This document shows positions 26,575-36,899 of a stretch of 64,000 nucleotides of DNA, piece after piece (position 1 is the first letter of the stretch; each line of letters opens with the position of its first letter). Made by a program: the position numbers and the translations under genes. A model generated the notes under the pieces. The model searched no databases and was not told the DNA's origin. It saw only the letters and a program-made list of their open reading frames with translations. The DNA comes from Flavobacteriaceae bacterium (lineage in GTDB: Bacteria; Bacteroidota; Bacteroidia; Flavobacteriales; Flavobacteriaceae): the NCBI GenBank assembly GCA_013373635.1, contig JABXHN010000016.1:93597-157596 (forward strand). The letters run 5' to 3'.

Positions 26575-27764
26575 AAGGTTCTGTAGGTTTCTAATCCTTT
26601 AGCTAAGATACGCATTGCTTCTCTAAGTTTGTTTTCTTCGAGAACATAGGCGATGCGAATTTGATTTCGACCCAGTCCATGGGTAGAATAGAAACCAGCA
26701 GCAGGGGCAACCATTACCGTTTTATTGTTGAGGTTGAAATGTTCTAACATCCACTGTGCAAAATGATCAGCGTCATAGATTGGAAGTTCCACTACACAGT
26801 AAAAAGCTCCGTTAGGAATACCCACCTTAATATCGGGTATCCTTTCCAATTCCTCTATGAGAATATTTCTTCTTTTTTCGTATTCCTGTTGAATTTCTTC
26901 GTAGTAAGAATCTTCAATATCTAAAACAGATTCTGTAGCAAGTTGCGCATAAGAAGGAGGGGAGAGTCTGCATTGAGCAAATTTCATCGCTGTGTGAATC
27001 ACCTCTTTATTTTTTGAGACAATACATCCTACACGAGCTCCACACATACTGTATCGTTTGGAAACAGAATCGATTAGAATCGCACATTTTTCACTTCCTT
27101 TAATACTGAGAATTGAGTGATGTTTGTGACCGTTGTAAACAAATTCACGATACACCTCATCGACTACTAAAAAGAGATCGTGCTCGTTTGCAAATGCTAC
27201 GAGTTCTTCTAGTTCCTCTCTTGTATAGAGATAGCCTGTTGGATTGCCAGGGTTGCAAATTAAAATCGCCTTAGTTTTGGGTCGTAAAAAACGCTCCAAA
27301 TACTTAATACTCGGCATTTTAAAATTGTCGTCGATTGAGGTAGTGATTGGAACTAAATTCACCAAGTTCAAGGTTGTATAACCGTAGTAATTGGCGTAAA
27401 ATGGCTCAGGAACTAAAAGTTCGTCACCTGGATCAGCTATAGACCCAATAGTAAAAGTCAGTGCTTCAGATCCTCCTGTAGTGATAATGATATCACTTGG
27501 ATCCAAGTCAACTTGGTGTTTTTTGTAATAATCAGCAAATTTTTGACGAAGACTTACAGAGCCTTCAGTTTTACTGTAGGATAACACATCTATGGTGTTA
27601 TTTTTTACAGCATCTAGTGCTACTTTAGGTGTTGGAATATCAGGTTGACCAATATTGAGGTGAATCACTTCGATTCCATTCTCTTTAGCACGATCAGCAT
27701 AGGGTACTAATTTTCGAATCGGAGATTCGGGCATATGTGACCCTTTAGTAGATATTTTAGGCAT
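26571..27764 (-). CDS. PLP-dependent aminotransferase, class I/II (aspartate aminotransferase-like)
   Basis: A 397-residue fold-type I aminotransferase. The PLP lysine is Lys236 in DSVSKRYSMCG; NPGNPTG (171-177) and DEVYREFVY (202-210) are the other cofactor motifs. Substrate could be aspartate or another amino acid; sequence alone does not decide. It starts with ATG at 27764 and is coupled to murB. Confidence 0.93.
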   Translation of the reverse strand: MPKISTKGSHMPESPIRKLVPYADRAKENGIEVIHLNIGQPDIPTPKVALDAVKNNTIDVLSYSKTEGSVSLRQKFADYYKKHQVDLDPSDIIITTGGSEALTFTIGSIADPGDELLVPEPFYANYYGYTTLNLVNLVPITTSIDDNFKMPSIKYLERFLRPKTKAILICNPGNPTGYLYTREELEELVAFANEHDLFLVVDEVYREFVYNGHKHHSILSIKGSEKCAILIDSVSKRYSMCGARVGCIVSKNKEVIHTAMKFAQCRLSPPSYAQLATESVLDIEDSYYEEIQQEYEKRRNILIEELERIPDIKVGIPNGAFYCVVELPIYDADHFAQWMLEHFNLNNKTVMVAPAAGFYSTHGLGRNQIRIAYVLEENKLREAMRILAKGLETYRTL

Positions 27765-27784
27765 AAATATTTTAATGGTTGAAC

Positions 27785-28147
27785 TTACTCAACCCTTCCT
27801 TTGATAATTATTTTTTTAGTTTCTCCCGCATTTGAACTCACCCATGTAGTCTTAAAAAACGGTCCTACTCTGTTGGTGTCATACTTTACTTTGATCACTC
27901 CTTCTTTTCCAGGTAGAATAGGGTCTTTTGGCTTTTCAGGTACAGTGCATCCACAACTCGATCTTACTCCAGTAATCACTAATGGGGCATCACCAGTATT
28001 GGTAAAGGTGAATGCACGTGCACCGTCAGCGCCTTTTTTGATAATTCCATAGTCAATAGTATCCTTTTGAAATTCAATTTTGGCTTGTTGGGCATTAGCA
28101 GTAAAAGCCACAAGGGCAAATCCTATAAGTAAAATGAGTTTTTTCAT
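27785..28147 (-). CDS. DUF1573 domain secreted protein
   Basis: A 120-residue exported protein with a signal peptide (residues 1-19, ending TANAQ) followed by one immunoglobulin-like DUF1573 domain. The conserved GVRSSCGCTVPEKPK with its CGC is clear, as is the start IDYGIIKKGADGARAFTFTN. Such proteins are common in Bacteroidota; function unknown. It has its own TAACTTTG box at 28173-28180. Confidence 0.9.
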   Translation of the reverse strand: MKKLILLIGFALVAFTANAQQAKIEFQKDTIDYGIIKKGADGARAFTFTNTGDAPLVITGVRSSCGCTVPEKPKDPILPGKEGVIKVKYDTNRVGPFFKTTWVSSNAGETKKIIIKGRVE

Positions 28148-28172
28148 AACTAAACCTATTAATAATCAAGCG

Positions 28173-28180
28173 CAAAGTTA
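28173..28180 (-). promoter_or_regulatory. -7 box (TAACTTTG) for the DUF1573 gene
   Basis: TAACTTTG on the minus strand, 25 bases before the ATG at 28147. No -33 TTG at good spacing. The remaining divergent gap up to valS is AT-rich with no other structure that I recognise. Confidence 0.45.
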
Positions 28181-28328
28181 ACAAATTCAACAAGCTAAGC
28201 GATTTTTATAATTAGAAAATCACGTTAAAAATCTTTAAGATTTAAAAAAAATGTGATGAATTTAAATAAATATTGCACAGATCTTATTGTTAAGCATCAT
28301 TTTGGAGGGAAATTGTAGTTCATTTTTC

Positions 28329-28336
28329 TATTTTTG
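28329..28336 (+). promoter_or_regulatory. -7 box (TATTTTTG) for valS
   Basis: TATTTTTG, 18 bases before the valS ATG at 28355. It overlaps the alternative TTG start at 28334, which argues for the ATG. Confidence 0.5.
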
Positions 28337-28354
28337 CAGCTATATAAATTACCT

Positions 28355-30994
28355 ATGAATATTCCATCGAAATACAACCCTCAAGAATCAGAGCAGAAGT
28401 GGTACGATTACTGGATGAAAAACAATTATTTTCACTCCACACCAGATGAACGAACTCCCTATACAATTGTAATTCCACCACCAAATGTTACCGGAGTCCT
28501 CCATATGGGACATATGCTTAATAATACGATTCAAGATGTATTGATTCGACGTGCGCGTTTAAAAGGACTCAATGCTTGTTGGGTTCCTGGTACGGATCAC
28601 GCATCTATTGCTACAGAAGCAAAGGTTGTAGCTCGATTAAAAGAACAAGGAGTTGAAAAGTCTGATCTTACTAGAGAAGAATTTTTAAAACACGCATGGC
28701 AGTGGAAAGAAGAATACGGAGGCGTAATTCTTGAACAACTCAAAAAGTTGGGATGTTCTTGTGATTGGGATCGCACCGCTTTTACCATGGATCAACATAT
28801 GTCTGATTCGGTAATTGAAGTGTTTGTTGACTTGTTTAACAAGGGACAAATATACAGAGGATATCGAATGGTTAACTGGGATCCCCAGGCCTTGACAACG
28901 CTTTCTGACGAAGAGGTAATTTATGAAGAAAAGCAAGGTAATTTGTACTATGTTGCTTATCAAATAGTAGATTCTAATGAGACGATCACCATTGCAACGA
29001 CTCGTCCAGAGACAATTCTTGGTGATACTGCTATATGTATTCACCCACAAGATGAGCGTTATTCAAAACTAAAAGGAAAGAAGGTAATCGTTCCAATTGC
29101 AAATCGAGAAATTCCAATCATTGAGGATGAGTATGTAGATATGGAATTTGGAACAGGATGTTTAAAAATTACTCCTGCTCATGATATTAACGATTACGGT
29201 ATTGGACAAAAACATCAATTAGAAACCATAGATATCTTTAATGCAGATGCTACTTTAAATAGCTTTGGATTAGAATTTGAGGGGATGGATCGTTTTGAAG
29301 CTCGAAAGGCAGTTGCTCAAAGGCTCGAAGAATTGGGAGTTTTAATCAAGAAAGAGTCTCACATACACAAGGTAGGAACCTCTGAACGCACCAAGGCAGT
29401 TATTGAGCCTAGGCTTTCTGATCAGTGGTTCTTAAGAATGGAAGATCTGGTAAAACCAGCTATAGATGCTGTATTGAAAGACGAGGAAGTAAAACTCTTC
29501 CCTTCCAAATTTAACAACACCTATCGCAACTGGGTAGAGAATATTCGCGATTGGAATATCTCTAGGCAACTCTGGTGGGGCCAACAGATTCCGGCATACT
29601 ATTACGGAGATGGACAGGATGATTTTGTGGTTGCTCAAACTGCTGAAAAGGCCTTAGAGCTCGCTAGAGCAAAATCATCGAACAATGACTTAAAGGCTTC
29701 GGACCTCAGACAAGATGCAGATGTTCTCGACACTTGGTTTTCTTCATGGTTATGGCCTATGAGTGTATTCAATGGAATACTCGAACCTGACAATAAAGAA
29801 TTTAACTATTACTATCCTACTAATGATTTGGTAACAGGACCAGATATTTTATTCTTTTGGGTGATTCGAATGATTATCGCTGGATATGAGTTTAAAGGTG
29901 AAAAACCATTCTCTAATGTGTATTTGACAGGACTTGTTCGTGATTCGCAGCGAAGAAAAATGTCGAAGTCTCTCGGAAATTCACCAGATGCTTTAAAACT
30001 CATCGAGGATTACGGAGCAGATGGAGTTAGAGTTGGATTACTCCTCAGTTCTGCAGCGGGTAATGATTTGATGTTCGATGAGAGTCTTTGTAATCAAGGA
30101 AAGAATTTTGCAAATAAAATTTGGAATGGATTTAGATTGGTTCAATCTTGGGAGGTAGATGACCAAATTCCTCAACCTGAGGCCGCAGCCTTAGCGATTG
30201 AATGGTACAAGGCCAAGTTTAATCAAACCTTGGAACAGATCGAAGATCACTATTCTAAATACAGAATATCAGATGCACTGATGGCTACTTACAAGCTCAT
30301 CTGGGATGATTATTCATCTTGGTTATTGGAACTTGTGAAACCTGCATATCAGCAGCCAATCGATAAAAAGACCTATGATGCTATAGTTGAGCTACTCGAA
30401 GGAAATTTAAAGCTGTTACATCCATTTATGCCATTTTTAACTGAAGAGGTTTGGCAATACATCAAAGAACGTCAAGAAGATGGAGCGCTGATTGTAGCAC
30501 AATGGCCAGAAGGAGGAGACTATGATCAAGACTTGATAGCCTCTTTTGAAATTGCAACTGAGATTATCTCTGGAATTCGTACGATTCGCAAAGAAAAGAA
30601 TATTCCAAACAAGGATACATTAGAACTATTTGTTATGGAGGCAGATGCTGGGTATGATGCTAGATGGGATTCAGTTCTTGAAAAAATGGGAAATTTGAGT
30701 TCACTTCAAAAAACAGTAGCTCCAATTGACGCAGCCTTAAGTTTTAGAGTGAAGTCAACTGAATTCTTTATTCCTATTGGTGATGCTATCGATGTTGAGG
30801 CTGAATTAGAAAAAATTGAAAAGGAACTATCGTATACAGAAGGATTTTTAAATTCTGTACGTAAGAAACTTTCTAATGAACGCTTTGTGTCTAATGCACC
30901 AGAGCAGGTTATAGCTATAGAACGCCAAAAAGAAGCTGATGCACTTGCAAAGATTGAAACCTTAAAGCTAAGTAGGTCTAATTTGAAAAAATAA
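28355..30994 (+). CDS. valS: Valyl-tRNA synthetase
   Basis: An 879-residue class Ia synthetase. The HIGH motif is HMGH at 50-53 ([12 protein letters not shown]) and KMSKS lies near residue 535 ([11 protein letters not shown]). The editing domain is between them ([12 protein letters not shown] near 220). The C-terminal coiled-coil tRNA-binding arm is present (about 810-879, ELEKIEKEL...). The ATG at 28355 is preferred to an upstream TTG that lies inside the -7 box. Confidence 0.97.
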   Translation: MNIPSKYNPQESEQKWYDYWMKNNYFHSTPDERTPYTIVIPPPNVTGVLHMGHMLNNTIQDVLIRRARLKGLNACWVPGTDHASIATEAKVVARLKEQGVEKSDLTREEFLKHAWQWKEEYGGVILEQLKKLGCSCDWDRTAFTMDQHMSDSVIEVFVDLFNKGQIYRGYRMVNWDPQALTTLSDEEVIYEEKQGNLYYVAYQIVDSNETITIATTRPETILGDTAICIHPQDERYSKLKGKKVIVPIANREIPIIEDEYVDMEFGTGCLKITPAHDINDYGIGQKHQLETIDIFNADATLNSFGLEFEGMDRFEARKAVAQRLEELGVLIKKESHIHKVGTSERTKAVIEPRLSDQWFLRMEDLVKPAIDAVLKDEEVKLFPSKFNNTYRNWVENIRDWNISRQLWWGQQIPAYYYGDGQDDFVVAQTAEKALELARAKSSNNDLKASDLRQDADVLDTWFSSWLWPMSVFNGILEPDNKEFNYYYPTNDLVTGPDILFFWVIRMIIAGYEFKGEKPFSNVYLTGLVRDSQRRKMSKSLGNSPDALKLIEDYGADGVRVGLLLSSAAGNDLMFDESLCNQGKNFANKIWNGFRLVQSWEVDDQIPQPEAAALAIEWYKAKFNQTLEQIEDHYSKYRISDALMATYKLIWDDYSSWLLELVKPAYQQPIDKKTYDAIVELLEGNLKLLHPFMPFLTEEVWQYIKERQEDGALIVAQWPEGGDYDQDLIASFEIATEIISGIRTIRKEKNIPNKDTLELFVMEADAGYDARWDSVLEKMGNLSSLQKTVAPIDAALSFRVKSTEFFIPIGDAIDVEAELEKIEKELSYTEGFLNSVRKKLSNERFVSNAPEQVIAIERQKEADALAKIETLKLSRSNLKK

Positions 30995-31040
30995 GAAACT
31001 AAATCACAGAATTTCATATATTTAAGCAAATGAAATTCTT

Positions 31041-32306
31041 ATGGCTTCTTATGCTCAGGCACTTTTTATCGCCATTCCATTTTTTATCCTTCTCATGTTT
31101 GTTGAGATTGGATATGGAATTCTAAAGAAACGTCAAACCTATAGTGTAGTTGATACTATTTCCTCCTTGAGTTCAGGGATCACTAATTCTATTAAGAACC
31201 TACTAGGTCTAGGTTTAATTATTCTCTCGTATCCCTATTTATTTGAAAAATTAGCACTTTTTCAACTTGAAGATCAGTGGTGGGTATGGGCATTAGCATT
31301 TGTGTTTATTGATTTTGCAGGATATTGGAGTCATCGTATTAGTCACAGTATTAATCTATTTTGGAATGATCATATTATTCACCACTCGAGTGAAAACTAC
31401 AATTTAGCCTGTGCACTTAGACAGCCTATATCAGATTTACTGCGTTATTACCCCTTATTATTACTTCCAGCTGCGATTGTAGGGGTTCCACACCATATTA
31501 TAGCCTTTATCGCACCCATACATCTCTTTTTGCAGTTTTGGTATCACACAGTTCATATAGGGAAATTGGGTTTTTTAGAATACATCATCATTACCCCCTC
31601 ACAGCACCGAGTACACCATGCGATCAACGCTCCATATATCGATAAGAATTTAGGACAAATTTTCTCTGTATGGGACCGCATCTTTGGAACTTTTCAGGAA
31701 GAACTAGAAGATGAAGTTCCTCAGTATGGCGTATTAAAACCCGTTAGAACCTGGAATCCTATTCGAATTAATTTCTTGCACTTATGGCAGCTAGCTAAGG
31801 ATGCATACAGAGCACAATCGTTTTGGGACAAGCTTCGAATTTGGTTGATGCCCACAGGGTGGAGACCTTCTGATGTAGCTAAAAAGTATCCATTAAGCCT
31901 TATTGAAGATGTATATGGATTTGAGCGATACGATACCCGCACCTCTGTTAATTTTCAAATCTATGCAGTTTTTCAGATGGTATCAGTTTTGGGACTTTTT
32001 CTAATGATGATTTATGGTTTTGAAAACTTGAGTTCTTCTGAGATACTGCTTTTTAGTTTGTATTTGGGGGTTAGTATCTACGGATACAGTGATTTATTAG
32101 ACCTCAGATTCAGTGGATTTGTGATCGAATTAATTCGAACTGGGTTTGGTCTTTGGCTCTTGGGAAATTTAGAGCATTGGGAAGGACTCTACAATCTATT
32201 TGTTCCCTTTCATACTGTATTAGTGGGATATCTAATTGTGACACTAGTAGGAACGATCTACGTGACTTCCGTTGAATTTCCAAAGTCTAAGAGTGTTTTA
32301 GTCTAA
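31041..32306 (+). CDS. Sterol desaturase / fatty acid hydroxylase family membrane protein
   Basis: A 421-residue membrane protein with non-haem di-iron histidine boxes: HRISHS, then HIIHHSSENYN and HRVHHA, in the order expected of the fatty-acid hydroxylase superfamily (about residues 98-195). The C-terminal half has further membrane segments. The substrate is unknown; a lipid is likely. It follows valS by 46 bases and its 3' end overlaps psd by nine bases in convergent orientation. Confidence 0.88.
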   Translation: MASYAQALFIAIPFFILLMFVEIGYGILKKRQTYSVVDTISSLSSGITNSIKNLLGLGLIILSYPYLFEKLALFQLEDQWWVWALAFVFIDFAGYWSHRISHSINLFWNDHIIHHSSENYNLACALRQPISDLLRYYPLLLLPAAIVGVPHHIIAFIAPIHLFLQFWYHTVHIGKLGFLEYIIITPSQHRVHHAINAPYIDKNLGQIFSVWDRIFGTFQEELEDEVPQYGVLKPVRTWNPIRINFLHLWQLAKDAYRAQSFWDKLRIWLMPTGWRPSDVAKKYPLSLIEDVYGFERYDTRTSVNFQIYAVFQMVSVLGLFLMMIYGFENLSSSEILLFSLYLGVSIYGYSDLLDLRFSGFVIELIRTGFGLWLLGNLEHWEGLYNLFVPFHTVLVGYLIVTLVGTIYVTSVEFPKSKSVLV

Positions 32307-32975
32307 ACCTTCTTCTTTGTCGTTCGTTGTAGCGATAATCGATTTAGCACCTACTACCTTTTGACCTAATTGAACGGCTACTAGTGCATCTAGAGGTAAA
32401 AAGATGTCTATTCTAGATCCAAACTTAATAAAGCCAGCATCAGCTCCCTGAATTGCTTTATCACCAACCTTAGCATAGTTAACAATGCGTCTTGCTACAG
32501 CACCTGCTATTTGTCTGTAAAGTACATCTCCGAATTTAGGAGTTTTAACCACTATAGTAGTACGTTCATTCTCTGTACTTGATTTAGGATGCCAAGCAAC
32601 TAGGTATTTACCTGGGTGGTATTTAGAGTATTCCACAACTCCACTACAAGCATAACGAGTAACGTGAACATTTAATGGAGACATAAAGATGGAGATCTGT
32701 TTTCTCTTTCCTTGAAAGTACTCTGGTTCTTCTACTTCTTCAATAACCACAACTTTTCCGTCTACAGGAGCTAGAATGTGATTTAAGTTAAATTGAACCT
32801 CTCTCTTAGGATTTCTAAAAAAGTAGAGGATAAGAGAAAATAATACGAGTACAACAAGTTGTAAAAACTTTGCTATATAAAAATAATCAGCTAAAAAATA
32901 ATCAGCAGCTACAGCAATTGCAGCACAAATTAAAAAACTGACAATAATAATCTTAAACCCCTCTTTATGAAACAT
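32298..32975 (-). CDS. psd: Phosphatidylserine decarboxylase (small, Psd type)
   Basis: A 225-residue enzyme that makes phosphatidylethanolamine. It has an N-terminal membrane region (about 8-53), the MSPLNVHVTRYAC segment and the self-cleavage site KFGSRID, where Ser187 would become the pyruvoyl group. The ATG at 32975 is used; a TTG at 33017 would overlap cdsA by 53 bases. It overlaps cdsA by 11 bases and acts after CdsA in phospholipid synthesis (a PssA step lies between, not in this window). Confidence 0.94.
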   Translation of the reverse strand: MFHKEGFKIIIVSFLICAAIAVAADYFLADYFYIAKFLQLVVLVLFSLILYFFRNPKREVQFNLNHILAPVDGKVVVIEEVEEPEYFQGKRKQISIFMSPLNVHVTRYACSGVVEYSKYHPGKYLVAWHPKSSTENERTTIVVKTPKFGDVLYRQIAGAVARRIVNYAKVGDKAIQGADAGFIKFGSRIDIFLPLDALVAVQLGQKVVGAKSIIATTNDKEEGLD

Positions 32976-33786
32976 AATTACAAAGACTAATAAATAAATA
33001 TACGAATGGCGCTGCAAAAATAAGCGAATCTAATCGATCTAGCATCCCTCCGTGACCAGGAAGTATCGCTCCGCTGTCTTTAACGTGAGCTGTTCTTTTA
33101 AATTTACTCTCGATCAGATCTCCTAGGTTACCAAAAACGACTACAATAATTCCAACTCCAAACCATTGTTCTAAACTTAGGTAAGAGTCAAAATTTGAAT
33201 AGTTAGAAACCTGAGATACACCATAAGCAGCTAATAAGGCGAACAATCCGCCTCCAATTGCTCCTTCAATAGTTTTTTTAGGAGAAACTGATTTGAATAG
33301 TGGCCTTTTTCCAAAGTATTTTCCCACCAAGAATGCAAATGAATCATTGACCCATACAATGATGAAAAATCCAGCAATGATAAATTCTACAAAACCTTCA
33401 CCTTGGTAGGGTGCTTTTCTAAGGAAGATAAAACCACCTCCTATATAAAAGAGCGATATGATAAATCGCAGCGTTTTATCGAACACAAAACTCTCTTTTA
33501 CTAATAAACGATACAGTAAAAACAAATTGACGGCTAAAGTGATTGCGAGTAAAATGTTGACTGCAATAGAACTGTTTAAAAAATACACATAGAGCCACCA
33601 GAGTAAAAGATAAGCCAAGTAGATTGGGTAATCCTTAATCTTATTCATGCGATTGAGCTCGTACAAACAAGCAAATCCAAATCCCATAAATAGAAAGTCA
33701 AAAGCATCGGTGTTTAAAAACACTACCGCAAGTAAGAGGCCTACATACACAACCCCCGTAATGGCTCTTCTAAGTAAAACTCTCAT
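32965..33786 (-). CDS. cdsA: Phosphatidate cytidylyltransferase
   Basis: A 273-residue integral membrane enzyme making CDP-diacylglycerol. The C-terminal family signature is intact: GDLIESKFKR followed by HVKDSGAILPGHGG and LDRLDSL. About seven to eight hydrophobic segments precede it. It lies one base downstream of the LUD gene and overlaps psd, consistent with a lipid synthesis operon. Confidence 0.96.
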   Translation of the reverse strand: MRVLLRRAITGVVYVGLLLAVVFLNTDAFDFLFMGFGFACLYELNRMNKIKDYPIYLAYLLLWWLYVYFLNSSIAVNILLAITLAVNLFLLYRLLVKESFVFDKTLRFIISLFYIGGGFIFLRKAPYQGEGFVEFIIAGFFIIVWVNDSFAFLVGKYFGKRPLFKSVSPKKTIEGAIGGGLFALLAAYGVSQVSNYSNFDSYLSLEQWFGVGIIVVVFGNLGDLIESKFKRTAHVKDSGAILPGHGGMLDRLDSLIFAAPFVYLFISLCNYVS

Positions 33787-33787
33787 T

Positions 33788-34399
33788 TTACAAATCTTCT
33801 AATAAAATTAGATAGAGGTTTTTAACACTACTACCATAGGAGAGAAAATCTTCTTTAGTTTCCTCTTCTGTTTTAAAGTTTTTTAGAGTCGTAATATTAC
33901 CAGGAATACGCTCCTTGTAGATTCTTTTAATTTGTTTTAATCCATCGGTAATGGAGTCTAACAATTGACTCGTAGTAGCGTAAACGATGATGTTATTTGG
34001 TAATTGGTCTAATTTCATTTCTCCAATCTGATTTTCAGAAATGAGAATTGATCCGTTTTGTGCAATGAGGTATTCACAAGAAGTAAAGAGTACATTAGAC
34101 TCTTTGCAATTATGGGTATAGTTGATGTTTTGAGCCTTACAAAAAGGACTTAAAGTCTTTGAAAATAAATAGAAAGGAGTTTCTTGCCAATTATTTTCAT
34201 CTACGATATCCATAAGCGATTGACTCACTTCTTCATGAGAGACACAGTATAGAAATTTCCCTCCATTTTTTGTAAAATTAATGGTGAATTTCTCATCAAC
34301 TGGGACTTTGATTTCAGGCATAAAAGCACCGCGTTGTTCCTGATCATCATCAGATCCATCGTTGCTTTTTTTGCCAAATATTTTTTTAAATATACTCAA
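33788..34399 (-). CDS. LUD (LutC/YkgG) domain protein
   Basis: A 203-residue cytosolic protein. The C-terminal half contains VLFTSCEYLIAQNGSILI (about 106-123), typical of the LUD domain seen in LutC-type lactate utilisation proteins. Here there are no lutA or lutB neighbours; it lies between ftsH and cdsA, an arrangement I associate with Flavobacteriia, so its task is probably different. The only early start is a TTG at 34399, three bases after the ftsH TAG. The N-terminus is short and charged. Confidence 0.8.
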   Translation of the reverse strand: MSIFKKIFGKKSNDGSDDDQEQRGAFMPEIKVPVDEKFTINFTKNGGKFLYCVSHEEVSQSLMDIVDENNWQETPFYLFSKTLSPFCKAQNINYTHNCKESNVLFTSCEYLIAQNGSILISENQIGEMKLDQLPNNIIVYATTSQLLDSITDGLKQIKRIYKERIPGNITTLKNFKTEEETKEDFLSYGSSVKNLYLILLEDL

Positions 34400-34402
34400 A
34401 GT

Positions 34403-36430
34403 CTATGCTTCAGTTTGAGGACTGTTCTCTTGATCTACATCCTCACTATTCGTTTCTGTATTTTCAATTACGGATTTTTCAACAGTGTTTTCAGCTTTTA
34501 ACTCTTCAACAGTCTTAGCTGTTTCATAGGGTCTTTTGCCAAAAATTTCTTCTAAATCGTCCTTAAATATAACTTCTTTTTCCAATAATCGTTTAGCGAG
34601 AAGGGTTAATTTATCCTTTTTCTCTTCGATAAGCTCTATTGCTCTTTGATATTGAGATTCAATCAATTTTGAAATTTCTTGATCGATTAATTGAGCCGTT
34701 TCTTCACTATAGGGTTTGGTAAAGCCATAAGCGTCTTGACCTGATGAATCGTAATAAGTGATGTTTCCAAGCTTGTCGTTTAATCCGTAAACAGAGACCA
34801 TTGCCCTAGCTTGTTTGGTAACTTTTTCTAGGTCGCTCAGTGCACCAGTTGATATTTTATCAAAAATGACCTTTTCAGCTGCACGTCCACCTAGAGTAGC
34901 ACACATTTCATCGAGCATTTGTTCAGTTCTAACAATTTGACGTTCTTCTGGAAGGTACCATGCAGCTCCGAGAGATCGACCTCTAGGTACAATAGTAACT
35001 TTTACAAGTGGAGCAGCGTGTTCTAAGAACCAACTTACCATAGCGTGTCCAGCCTCGTGAAAAGCGATCGCTTCTTTTTCTGCAGGAGTGATGATTTTAT
35101 TTTTCTTTTCCAATCCACCGATGATACGATCCACGGCGTCTAAGAAATCTTGTCTTCCAACTTTCTTTTTGTTTTTTCTAGCAGCAATCAAGGCTGCTTC
35201 ATTACAGATGTTAGCGATATCAGCACCAGAGAATCCTGGAGTTTGTCTTGCTAAAAAGTCTGTTTCGATAGTTTCGTCAATCTTAATAGGTTTTAAGTGG
35301 ACCTCAAAGATTTCTTTGCGTTCGTTTAAATCTGGAAGATCAACATAGATTTGACGGTCAAAACGACCTGCTCTCATAAGGGCAGTATCCAATACATCTG
35401 CACGGTTGGTTGCAGCCAATACAATCACATTGGTGTTGGTTCCAAAACCATCCATCTCTGTCAGTAATTGGTTGAGCGTGTTTTCACGCTCATCGTTCGA
35501 ACCTGTGATATTGTTTTTTCCTCTAGCTCTACCGATAGCATCAATTTCATCGATAAAGATGATGGCTGGAGATTTGTCCTTGGCTTGTTTGAACAAATCA
35601 CGTACTCTAGAAGCACCAACTCCGACAAACATTTCAACAAAATCAGATCCAGATAAAGAAAAGAAAGGAACCTTTGCTTCACCAGCAACAGCCTTAGCTA
35701 AAAGCGTTTTACCAGTTCCTGGAGGGCCTACAAGTAAAGCTCCTTTTGGTATTTTACCACCAAGAGAAGTGTATTTCTTAGGATTTTTGAGGAACTCAAC
35801 GATTTCTTCTACTTCTTCTTTTGCACCTTCTAAACCTGCAACATCTTTAAACGATGTTCTAGTGTCGGTCTTTTCGTCGAAGAGCTTCGCTTTTGATTTT
35901 CCGATATTGAAGATTTGACCTCCGCCACCGCCACCGCCACCGGCCATACGTCTCATGATAAAGATCCATACGACAATCAGTAGGGCAAAGGGTAGAATGG
36001 TTAGAATAAGATCTCCAAATAAATTGGATTCCACCTCAAAGGTCACTTCAGTTTCTAAATTGTTCTCTTGAATGACTACATTGATAGCGTTTTCAAAGTT
36101 TTGTAAGTCTCCAAAATTCAATTCATAAGCAGGAGTGAGGTTCGATGGTACAAATACTGAACTATCTCTTCCTTTAGAGTGAATTTCTTTTTCAAAAGCC
36201 TCTTCATTTAGGTAAACTTTTGCCTGTTTGATATTGCTGACAATAACAATCTTAGAAACATCTCCATCTTTCAAAAAGCGCTGTAACTCGTATGTTGAGG
36301 TCTTTTGAACGTTAGAAAATGCATCGTTACCAAAAATTTGCAATCCCAGTAGACCAACTACGACAATTGTGTAGATCCACCAGATATTGAATTTAGGTTT
36401 TTTATTAGTAGGTTTTTTATTAGTGCTCAT
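34403..36430 (-). CDS. ftsH: ATP-dependent zinc metalloprotease FtsH
   Basis: A 675-residue membrane AAA protease. Two membrane helices (about 17-33 and 139-159) flank a periplasmic domain. A run of eight glycines follows at 164-171. Walker A is GPPGTGKT (Lys241), Walker B is IFIDEID, and the zinc site is HEAGH (458-462). The C-terminal tail is Glu-rich. It degrades misfolded and regulatory membrane proteins. It lies 16 bases downstream of rsfS. Confidence 0.97.
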   Translation of the reverse strand: MSTNKKPTNKKPKFNIWWIYTIVVVGLLGLQIFGNDAFSNVQKTSTYELQRFLKDGDVSKIVIVSNIKQAKVYLNEEAFEKEIHSKGRDSSVFVPSNLTPAYELNFGDLQNFENAINVVIQENNLETEVTFEVESNLFGDLILTILPFALLIVVWIFIMRRMAGGGGGGGGQIFNIGKSKAKLFDEKTDTRTSFKDVAGLEGAKEEVEEIVEFLKNPKKYTSLGGKIPKGALLVGPPGTGKTLLAKAVAGEAKVPFFSLSGSDFVEMFVGVGASRVRDLFKQAKDKSPAIIFIDEIDAIGRARGKNNITGSNDERENTLNQLLTEMDGFGTNTNVIVLAATNRADVLDTALMRAGRFDRQIYVDLPDLNERKEIFEVHLKPIKIDETIETDFLARQTPGFSGADIANICNEAALIAARKNKKKVGRQDFLDAVDRIIGGLEKKNKIITPAEKEAIAFHEAGHAMVSWFLEHAAPLVKVTIVPRGRSLGAAWYLPEERQIVRTEQMLDEMCATLGGRAAEKVIFDKISTGALSDLEKVTKQARAMVSVYGLNDKLGNITYYDSSGQDAYGFTKPYSEETAQLIDQEISKLIESQYQRAIELIEEKKDKLTLLAKRLLEKEVIFKDDLEEIFGKRPYETAKTVEELKAENTVEKSVIENTETNSEDVDQENSPQTEA

Positions 36431-36446
36431 AGATGTTTTTTAAAGA

Positions 36447-36815
36447 TTAAGCCTGACTGATGTGCGTGACTTTTGCGTCCCCCCATAGGCTTTCGATATC
36501 GTAGTACTCTCTGGTTGCTTTTTGAAATACGTGTACGACTACATTTACGTAATCTAAGAGAACCCATTCTCCGTTTTCTGAACCTTCAACGTGCCAGGGC
36601 TTATCTTTAAGGGTTTTGCTTACGATTTTTTGTATTGAGTTAACAATGGCATTTACATGAGTATTTGAGGTACCATTGCAGATTATAAAATAGTCACAAA
36701 CAGTGTTTTCAATCCCTCTTAAATCTAGGAGATTAATCTCCAATCCTTTAACTTCTTCAATACCTGAGATGATTGTTGTTATTAAATCATCAATCTTGAT
36801 TTTTCCTTTTTGCAT
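36447..36815 (-). CDS. rsfS: Ribosomal silencing factor RsfS
   Basis: A 122-residue protein that binds L14 of the large subunit and blocks subunit joining. Family motifs are the CDYFIICNGTSNTHV segment (about 41-55) and KPWHVEGSENGEWVLLDYVNVVVHVF. First gene of the rsfS-ftsH-LUD-cdsA-psd run. A TAACTTTG box lies at 36835-36842. Confidence 0.95.
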   Translation of the reverse strand: MQKGKIKIDDLITTIISGIEEVKGLEINLLDLRGIENTVCDYFIICNGTSNTHVNAIVNSIQKIVSKTLKDKPWHVEGSENGEWVLLDYVNVVVHVFQKATREYYDIESLWGDAKVTHISQA

Positions 36816-36834
36816 TAAAAAATTTTAATTTTTA

Positions 36835-36842
36835 CAAAGTTA
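36835..36842 (-). promoter_or_regulatory. -7 box (TAACTTTG) for rsfS-ftsH-LUD-cdsA-psd
   Basis: TAACTTTG on the minus strand, 19 bases before the rsfS ATG. A TTG is present but at 25 bases spacing, slightly too far. Confidence 0.45.
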
Positions 36843-36899
36843 TTATTTTTTCACGTACTTAGCTACCCAATTTAACATAAGATTAAAGCTATTTGAGTA

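Noticed and set aside
28303..28309. GGAGGG as a Shine-Dalgarno for valS.
   Set aside because: It lies about 46 bases upstream of the ATG and before the -7 box, so it would not be in the mRNA.
33788..34399. Naming the LUD gene lutC.
   Set aside because: No lutA or lutB is present and the context is membrane lipid synthesis, so a specific name is not justified.
35406..35918. A 170-codon plus-strand open frame opposite ftsH, and similar frames opposite other genes (for example 40825-41043 and 55260-55478).
   Set aside because: They lie wholly inside well-supported genes on the other strand, with low-complexity or implausible protein sequence and no promoter or family match.
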